Positions 58,311 to 64,000 of a stretch of 64,000 nt of DNA are shown here, piece by piece. Location of the stretch: NCBI GenBank assembly GCA_910583765.1, contig CAJTYS010000001.1:114225-178224 (forward strand). The letters are read 5' to 3'. A program made the translations under genes and the position numbers. This stretch comes from an uncultured Eubacteriales bacterium. GTDB taxonomy: Bacteria > Bacillota > Clostridia > Peptostreptococcales > Anaerovoracaceae. Position 1 is the first letter of the stretch, and every line of letters begins with the position of its first letter. The notes below the pieces were generated by a model that saw nothing but the letters and a program-made list of their open reading frames with translations, was not told the DNA's origin and did not search any database.

Positions 58311-60146
58311 TTATTTTTCCTCCCTATTGCCCGCTGCGTAGCGGATGATTTTTTTTGCTGTGTTCTTTTCAAACTCTTCCTTGCGGATGATCAATTTTTT
58401 TATTCTCTTGAAGGACGGCGCATCCTCATTGAGCTTGTCCACGTCTTCCCATACCAGCTTTTTTACAGCTTCCTTGTCAGGCTCGCTGCCCAGGCGGTTT
58501 TCCAGTTCCTCCTGGTCCAGCCTCACGGAGGCTACGATGAGCGTGTCCTCCCCATCATCGCTGTCCTGTCCAAAGACAAAGGATTCCTCCACATAAGGGA
58601 TGTTGCTCAGGCCATATTCCAGCTCTTCTGGATAAACATTTTTGCCGTTTTTTGTGATGATCACGTTCTTTTTTCGCCCTGTGATGTAGGCGTAGCCGGC
58701 AGTGTCCATGTAGCCCAAGTCTCCGGTGTGGAACCATCCGTCCTGGATGACGTCTGCCGTGGCTTCCGGCATATTGTAATATCCCAGCATGATGTTGTCT
58801 CCCTTGAGGCAGATCTCACCGATCCCTTCCTCATTAGGCTCGTAAATCTTCATCTCACATGCTGGAAAGGCGATGCCAATGGAAGCTGCCTTTGGCGCGG
58901 TGTCCGGATTCAAAGCTCCCAGCGGCGCGCATTCCGTGAGCCCATATCCCTGAACCGCCTGAATGCCAAAGTCTTGGAGACCTTCTAAGATTTCCGGATT
59001 GATGGCCGCGCCTCCGCAGATCATCATCCGCATCTTCCCGCCAAACACAGCTCGAATGTCTTTGAGAAACAGGCCGCCCAAGTCAATGCCGATTTTTTTC
59101 GTCTTGCGATTCAATTTGATCAGAAATCTCAGCAGCCTTTCTTTGCCCTGCTTGCGCGCGTTTTTCCAGATCTTTTTGTATATGCTCTCGAAAATCAGCG
59201 GCACGCCCAAGAACATGGTAGGCTTCACTTCCTCCAGGTTTTTCGTGATATATTTCAGGCCTTCGCAATAAGCGATGGCCGCGCCTTTGTACAGGGGCAT
59301 CAGAAAGCCGCAGGTGCATTCATACGTATGGTGGACCGGCAGTACGGAAAAAAAGATGTCCCAGTCATGGACCACTAGCACAGTGGGCGCAACCATGAGG
59401 TTGGAAGCAATATTCCAGTGGGAGAGCATGACTCCCTTGGAAACTCCCGTGGTGCCGGAGGTAAATAGCAGCACTGCCATTTCGTCTTTGTTGATCTGCG
59501 CGTCCAGAAAATGGCGGTCGCCTTCCCGCATCAAATCAATGCCCTTGCGAACCAGGGGATTCCAGGCAATGGTCTCTTCTGGATTCCAGATAATCGCCTC
59601 TTCGGTCCCGCCTTCCGCGTCAATGTCAATGAGCAGTTCCAGCTTCGTGTCCCCGCTTTCCTTGATGCGCTGGAAGGTTTCCCGAAAGCGTCCGGAAAAA
59701 ATCACGCAGCTCACCTCTGCCTGAATCAGCAAGTGTTTTAATTCTACTGGCCCCAGTTCTTTATCTAAAGGCACCGCGACGCCAGTCCCGCAGACCACGG
59801 CCAAGTAAGAAACCGCCCACTGGCTGCTGTTGTCACCGATGATCCCGATGCGTTTTCCCTTCATGCCCGCGTCAATGAGGGCAGTTCCCAGTCCATTGAC
59901 CATGTTGAGCATTTCCTGGTAAGTGATCTTTTCATACTCACCGCCTTTTTGGAATTTCTGGTAAAAGGCGATATTTTTACTGTATTTTCGGGTGCTGGTT
60001 TCGATCATGTGCTTTAAGTCAGTGATCGGCCGGCTATCTTTGTATTTTACCGCAGGGTTAGTGCTGGCCTTGATTTGTGACACAATGGCTTCCGCGGCAT
60101 TGGTGTCCCTTGCTTTCATCGCAAGGTATTCTCCCTCATTCAGCAT
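58311..60146 (-). CDS. AMP-forming acyl-CoA synthetase, copy 1
   Basis: A 611-residue ANL-family enzyme that activates a carboxylic acid through an acyl-adenylate to the CoA thioester. Core motifs include LLFTSGTTGVSKGVMLSH, VQGYGLTECAPLGALN, the TGDLGYMD segment and the C-terminal GRKKNVIITKNGKNVYPEE with the adenylation lysine. AGGAGG precedes the ATG. It lies 21 nt after a paralogue and 2 nt before the racemase-family gene. The substrate may be a long-chain or amino-acid-derived fatty acid. Confidence 0.9.
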   Translation of the reverse strand: MLNEGEYLAMKARDTNAAEAIVSQIKASTNPAVKYKDSRPITDLKHMIETSTRKYSKNIAFYQKFQKGGEYEKITYQEMLNMVNGLGTALIDAGMKGKRIGIIGDNSSQWAVSYLAVVCGTGVAVPLDKELGPVELKHLLIQAEVSCVIFSGRFRETFQRIKESGDTKLELLIDIDAEGGTEEAIIWNPEETIAWNPLVRKGIDLMREGDRHFLDAQINKDEMAVLLFTSGTTGVSKGVMLSHWNIASNLMVAPTVLVVHDWDIFFSVLPVHHTYECTCGFLMPLYKGAAIAYCEGLKYITKNLEEVKPTMFLGVPLIFESIYKKIWKNARKQGKERLLRFLIKLNRKTKKIGIDLGGLFLKDIRAVFGGKMRMMICGGAAINPEILEGLQDFGIQAVQGYGLTECAPLGALNPDTAPKAASIGIAFPACEMKIYEPNEEGIGEICLKGDNIMLGYYNMPEATADVIQDGWFHTGDLGYMDTAGYAYITGRKKNVIITKNGKNVYPEELEYGLSNIPYVEESFVFGQDSDDGEDTLIVASVRLDQEELENRLGSEPDKEAVKKLVWEDVDKLNEDAPSFKRIKKLIIRKEEFEKNTAKKIIRYAAGNREEK

Positions 60147-60167
60147 TTCATCCCTCCTATGCTTCCT

Positions 60168-61898
60168 TTATGCTTCTTTCGGCGGCTGTCCATGCCGTTT
60201 GATTTTCCTAGTGGTAGTCTTTTCAAATTCTTCCTGACGGAGTTTAAAGCGCTTGACTCGCTTGTACAGCGGCATTTGCTCGTTGGCCTCGTCTATGACT
60301 GTCTTCATGAAGCGCCTGGTTTCTTCTTCTCCAGCCTCACCCAGCCTTTCCTTTAAAGCCTCAAAATCCGGAAAGATTTCCGCTCGAATAATGGTGTCTC
60401 CGCTCTTTTCATCTAGCGTCCCATAAACAATGACTTCTTCCACGTATTTGCTCTGCTGCAAGTAATACTCTACTTCTTCTGGGAAAACATTTTTGCCGTT
60501 TTTAGTGACAATGACGTTTTTCTTTCTGCCGCAGATATAAAGGAACCCTTCGCTGTCAAATCTTCCGTAGTCGCCTGTGTACAGCCATCCGTCTTTCAAA
60601 ACTTCCGCCGTGGCTTCTGGATTGTCATAATATCCGATCATGACAGATGGACCCCTGCATATGATCTCGCCAATGCCGTCTTTGTCCTGGTCGATGATCT
60701 TCACTTCTGTGCCGGGCATTGGTTTGCCCACGGAATCCGCTTTGCTGTAATAGTCCCGATTCACTGCGATGATAGGCGCGTTTTCCGTCATGCCGTATCC
60801 CTGTATCATCGGCAGGCCCATGGCTTCGTAATCCCGTACCACGTCTGGATTGATGGCCGCACCGCCTGCGATGAACAGCGCCATGTTGTCCCCAATGCTC
60901 TGGTGGATCTGGGCAAAGATTTTTTTCACGGTCTTTGGTTTGTTGTATAATTTCAGCTTGCGGGACAGGGCTACCATTTTTCGCATGACCGGAGCTTTTC
61001 CTGAATTTTCTGCTTGTTTCCAAATCCTTTTGTGCATGGTTTCAAAGACCAACGGCACGCCCAGCATAACGGTGGCCCTGCTCTCTTTCATGTTTTTCTG
61101 GATATGTTTCAGCCCTTCACAGATGGCGATGCACATGCCTTGATAGCAACCTGTGAAAATATGGCAAGTCATTTCATAAGAATGGTGCATGGGCAGGACG
61201 GAAAGCCCGATGCCTGGCTGCCGGATGTTTACGTATTTTGACATGTTATAGACATTGGCAGTGATATTTTTGTGAGAAAGCATTACGCCTTTTGCCAAAC
61301 CTGTGGTGCCGGAGGTGAATAAGAGTGTACACATGGCTTCCCTGTCGATCTCCGCGTCAAGGAAACGTCTGTCGCCTTGCTCCATGAGCGCAGCTCCCTC
61401 CTCCAACAGTTTATCAAAAGAAAGGACGTTTTCCTGATGCTCTTTTGCTGTCATATTGATTCGGTAGCGGACACCCTCCACTTCTGTTAACGCGGTTTCC
61501 ACGGTGTCTTCCAATTTCTGCGAATAAATGATCGCGCTCACATTCGCCCTTTTCATCAGATTGGCGATCTCCTTTGGCGGCAGCTCCCGATCCAGCGGCA
61601 CGACCACACCAGTGCCATTGGTGATCCCCAAATAGGATACGACCCAGCGATAGCTGTTCTCACCGATCACCGCGACCTTCTCTCCTTTCAGTCCCAGATC
61701 CATCAGGCGAGTGCCTAACGCGTCCACATTGTGTTTCATTTCCTTGTATAAAATGGGGCGGTATTCTCCCCCTGGAACATCCTTTACTAAATATGCGCGG
61801 CGATTGGCAAAAAGCTCCGCGCTGGTGTTGAGCATGTCTTTTAAATCATTGATATATCGAAATTCATAGAAAACGTCTTTGTATTTTTTGCTGTTCAA
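60168..61898 (-). CDS. AMP-forming acyl-CoA synthetase, copy 2
   Basis: A 576-residue paralogue of the next gene with the same motifs (LLFTSGTTGLAKGVMLSHKN, QGYGMTENAPIIAVN, the TGDYGRFD segment, GRKKNVIVTKNGKNVFPEE). The two differ throughout, so the duplication is old. It heads the operon acs-like, acs-like, racemase-like. About 130 bp of AT-rich sequence lies upstream, with no clear sigma-54 site. Confidence 0.9.
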   Translation of the reverse strand: MNSKKYKDVFYEFRYINDLKDMLNTSAELFANRRAYLVKDVPGGEYRPILYKEMKHNVDALGTRLMDLGLKGEKVAVIGENSYRWVVSYLGITNGTGVVVPLDRELPPKEIANLMKRANVSAIIYSQKLEDTVETALTEVEGVRYRINMTAKEHQENVLSFDKLLEEGAALMEQGDRRFLDAEIDREAMCTLLFTSGTTGLAKGVMLSHKNITANVYNMSKYVNIRQPGIGLSVLPMHHSYEMTCHIFTGCYQGMCIAICEGLKHIQKNMKESRATVMLGVPLVFETMHKRIWKQAENSGKAPVMRKMVALSRKLKLYNKPKTVKKIFAQIHQSIGDNMALFIAGGAAINPDVVRDYEAMGLPMIQGYGMTENAPIIAVNRDYYSKADSVGKPMPGTEVKIIDQDKDGIGEIICRGPSVMIGYYDNPEATAEVLKDGWLYTGDYGRFDSEGFLYICGRKKNVIVTKNGKNVFPEEVEYYLQQSKYVEEVIVYGTLDEKSGDTIIRAEIFPDFEALKERLGEAGEEETRRFMKTVIDEANEQMPLYKRVKRFKLRQEEFEKTTTRKIKRHGQPPKEA

Positions 61899-62035
61899 AG
61901 CTACCGTCCCCCTTTTTATGTTTTTGAATTGTGTTTGATATTCTATTTTATCACTTTATGAGACTCTGCGCAATTGGCAATCTGAATCTGATTTTTCGGA
62001 AATCACACAAGCGGGAGTTGTTTCCTGCATGAGAA

Positions 62036-62083
62036 AAAGAGCACCATGAGCGCTGGTCCTAACCAGTGTTCATGGTGCTCTTT
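62036..62083 (-). terminator. Terminator of the cold-shock gene
   Basis: AAAGAGCACCATGA pairs with TCATGGTGCTCTTT, with an inner CGCTGGT/ACCAGTG stem. The minus strand continues TTTTTCTC. It lies 15 nt past the stop. Confidence 0.9.
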
Positions 62084-62097
62084 CGGTTTGTTTAAAA

Positions 62098-62310
62098 TTA
62101 TTCTACTGCGCAAACGTTAGCAGCTCTTGTTTTGCCCCGTTGTACGTCGTCTTCGATGTCAAAGGTGACTTTCTGGCCTTCTTTTAATGATTTGAATCCG
62201 TCAGCAACGATCGCAGAGAAGTGTACAAATAAATCTTCTCCTCCGTCATCGTTTGTAATAAAGCCAAATCCTTTGTCGTCATTAAACCATTTTACTGTAC
62301 CTGTATGCAT
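62098..62310 (-). CDS. Cold-shock protein (CspA family)
   Basis: A 70-residue OB-fold RNA chaperone. RNP1 (KGFGFI) and RNP2 (LFVHF) are intact, in the usual frame MHTGTVKWFNDDKGFGFI. CAGGAGG lies 9-10 nt before the ATG. A TATAGT box about 25-30 nt upstream of that site gives a short leader, unlike the long regulated leader of E. coli cspA. It ends in a strong terminator. Confidence 0.96.
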   Translation of the reverse strand: MHTGTVKWFNDDKGFGFITNDDGGEDLFVHFSAIVADGFKSLKEGQKVTFDIEDDVQRGKTRAANVCAVE

Positions 62311-62356
62311 GTCACAGTACCTCCTGTCTTTTAATTTTACTATACGGATTCAGATG

Positions 62357-62411
62357 TAAAAAAATGTGGTTTTTAAAAGTATCCTTTGGTCGGAACTTTT
62401 AAAAACCACAT
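62357..62411 (-). terminator. Terminator of the secreted-protein gene at the right end
   Basis: A 17-bp perfect stem (ATGTGGTTTTTAAAAGT and its complement) with a 14-nt loop, followed on the minus strand by TTTTTTT. It is about 120 nt past the stop of the secreted-protein gene and just upstream of the cold-shock gene. Confidence 0.8.
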
Positions 62412-62532
62412 CGCTTAATATCCGTTCTCCATTTAATACATGTTTAGTATACCATGCATTTATCAAGCTTGTCAAACGAAAATTGCCATTTTTGTAACAA
62501 TCCTTATTTCTTTATTTTTGTGTTATTTTCCA

Positions 62533-63765
62533 CTATTTCCAAGACAGGGTGTAGTAGCCGGAATGTTTCTTGTTGGCATTATAGACCTTAATATAGTAGG
62601 TGCCTTTTTTGATCTTTCCGCTGGTATACAATGAATATCTATATCCATTGTAAGAAATAGATGCTGTCTTAGCTGAGACCGCTTTACCCTTTGAATTGTA
62701 AATTTTCGCCTCTATCTTTCCATTCGTACCGCCTTTAAGCGTTAAGCTTTTAATTTTACTATCTTTTTTCAACTTAAATTTATACCAATCGGTTTGCTTA
62801 CTGCCTGCCGTGATCGTACCTTTTACAGTCTTATTTTTCTTTAAGCTCACAGCTTTAGCTCTCTTCGTTCCGCTCTTTTCCTTGATTTTGGTATAATTCA
62901 CTTGGAATGTATAATTACCCTTGCTGTTATAATCCGAATCCACTTTAATCCAATACGTTCCTTTTTTTACGCCAAATGTTGCGTATTTTGCGTAGACAGA
63001 GTTGGATAACGCTTTTTTCTTGCTATTGCATAAGGTAACTTTGTCATATTCATCTGCTGCATTAACAACACTTAAATAACCTGTATTTTTCGCATTAAAT
63101 TTAAAATAATTAGCTTGTGCGCTTTTTTGGCCAACCAAAACCTTTTGCTTATTGGATATAGTTTTATCACCACCATTGATATATCCTGCTTCTACAGTAA
63201 TACCTGCATAGCCTGCGAAATTCTTATAGGTAGAATGCACGCCCAAATAATAGGTCCCTGCCGCAGGAACTTGAATGATGGTAGTCTTTGACGCTGTATC
63301 AGTAGGGCTTGAATAGCTGTCAGTATCCACTTTGTTTCTTAATGCGCTATCTTTGTATAGCCCAAAATAAGCACCAGTTACACTATCCAGCATAGCTCTT
63401 CCTCTCATAATAAGTACGCCTTTAGCTGGTAGATTAATGGCTTTTGCATACCCTGGGTAATCTCCTACCTTGTCATCCGCAGTATAGATGACTTCTCCAT
63501 CAACTATACCATTTCCAAATCTGTCAAAGTCAGATTCATTAGAGATTTCAAACCACGTCAAGTTTTTTCTCTCAAGAGCTGTTTTTATTTGTGCAGCCCT
63601 ATCTCCAATCTTAGCTGGCTGTACTGCTGCCGCGTTCTTCACAGATGCCGCTGTGCCGCCTACGGCCTGTCCTTCTTCTGTGCCTGCGAACGCCACGCTG
63701 GCTGATGTAAATACTAGTGTGGCGATCAACAGAATTGACAATAATTTACTCATTCCTCGTTTCAT
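62533..63765 (-). CDS. Secreted Lys-rich protein with PPC-like beta domains
   Basis: Start at ATG 63765 (410 aa), after AGAGGTG; the frame extends to 63855. A signal peptide (to about AFAG) is followed by three related beta-sandwich segments that look like bacterial pre-peptidase C-terminal domains: each has a YFKF/WYKF-type strand and ends with a GTYYxGV or GTYxIKV strand (GTYYLGVHSTYKNFAGY, KGTYWIKVDSDYNSKGN, KKGTYYIKVYNANKKHSGYY). No peptidase domain is present. It is probably a surface or secreted binding protein. Confidence 0.82.
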   Translation of the reverse strand: MKRGMSKLLSILLIATLVFTSASVAFAGTEEGQAVGGTAASVKNAAAVQPAKIGDRAAQIKTALERKNLTWFEISNESDFDRFGNGIVDGEVIYTADDKVGDYPGYAKAINLPAKGVLIMRGRAMLDSVTGAYFGLYKDSALRNKVDTDSYSSPTDTASKTTIIQVPAAGTYYLGVHSTYKNFAGYAGITVEAGYINGGDKTISNKQKVLVGQKSAQANYFKFNAKNTGYLSVVNAADEYDKVTLCNSKKKALSNSVYAKYATFGVKKGTYWIKVDSDYNSKGNYTFQVNYTKIKEKSGTKRAKAVSLKKNKTVKGTITAGSKQTDWYKFKLKKDSKIKSLTLKGGTNGKIEAKIYNSKGKAVSAKTASISYNGYRYSLYTSGKIKKGTYYIKVYNANKKHSGYYTLSWK

Positions 63766-63923
63766 CTTCTCACCTCTTATTTTTCGTATTTTCTTTGCTT
63801 CTTTATGAAACACGTTTGTGAGTCCTATTATACTACAGGTTTCTTGAATTTTCACTACTTTTTGTTTTTTCTTTCATATTTATATCATTGACCTTCATAC
63901 TTCATTGCTCAGTTGAAACAAGG

Positions 63924-64000
63924 TATGCGCCAAAAGATCCGTTCCCGGGAGTTTGACACCAGAAGGATGGGAAAAAACGCAGAAAGCATTGAAATCGCTT
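63924..64000 (+). CDS. Possible start of a plus-strand gene, cut by the window end
   Basis: An open frame from ATG 63924 (MRQKIRSREFDTRRMGKN-like start) runs to the end. Only a weak AAGG lies directly before it. It is too short to identify and may be chance. Confidence 0.2.

Noticed and set aside
62364..62411. Further member of the paired-hairpin family (14-nt loop)
   Set aside because: It has a single hairpin with a 17-bp stem and a clear T-run, and lies downstream of a gene; a terminator explains it.

Overview
The window looks like a chromosomal segment of an anaerobic, amino-acid-fermenting Clostridia-type Firmicute of moderate GC. The support is a nearly complete oxidative ornithine (Stickland-type) pathway, strong AGGAGG ribosome binding sites, secreted Ig-like/FN3 proteins, a sigma-54 regulator of the RocR type and molybdenum cofactor genes. 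Almost all genes lie on the minus strand. The clear plus-strand genes are a GIY-YIG protein and two XRE regulators. I see no rRNA, tRNA, insertion sequence or CRISPR array.

Layout in window order. 1-10145: an apparent operon of three secreted multidomain proteins, a TiaS-like protein and a FecCD/BtuCD-type ABC importer, whose substrate-binding lipoprotein runs off the left edge. 10146-13116: repeat-rich DNA around a B3/B4-domain gene. 13117-21425: housekeeping genes (two amidases, M18 peptidase, SPFH/Arc-like pair with YbjQ, ECF sigma with a membrane partner). 21690-24297 and 32516-35668: molybdenum cofactor genes (MOSC, MogA/MoaB, MoaC, MoaA; MoeA-PBP and MoeA). Between them lie a transglutaminase/DUF58/MoxR operon and a compact ATPase plus PD-(D/E)XK-like pair that could be a defence module.

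37577-47850 carries ornithine fermentation. Orr makes D-ornithine, OraS/OraE move the amino group, Ord oxidises 2,4-diaminopentanoate, and OrtA/OrtB cleave 2-amino-4-oxopentanoate with CoA. A MutL-like ATPase probably reactivates the mutase. A perfect sigma-54 promoter (47931-47946) sits upstream of ord, and a PAS/AAA+/Fis regulator (55679-57067) is a good candidate to drive it. 48102-53911 is a second amino-acid catabolic operon of unknown substrate, divergent from XRE regulators. 57217-61898 holds two acyl-CoA synthetases and a second ornithine/alanine racemase-family gene. The right end has a cold-shock gene and a secreted protein.

The most unusual signal is in the intergenic DNA. Eight elements of about 185 or 205 bp each consist of two hairpins with matching 10-14 bp arms and loops of mostly 14-19 nt. 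The arm sequence differs between types (TGTGTACAAAT, TTGTGCATAAT, TTGTAGCCAAAT, TTTTACCACCAAAT) while the architecture stays the same. A second family of about 67-bp imperfect palindromes (five copies), a third palindromic family (three copies) and a 39-bp tandem repeat occupy the same kind of intergenic DNA.
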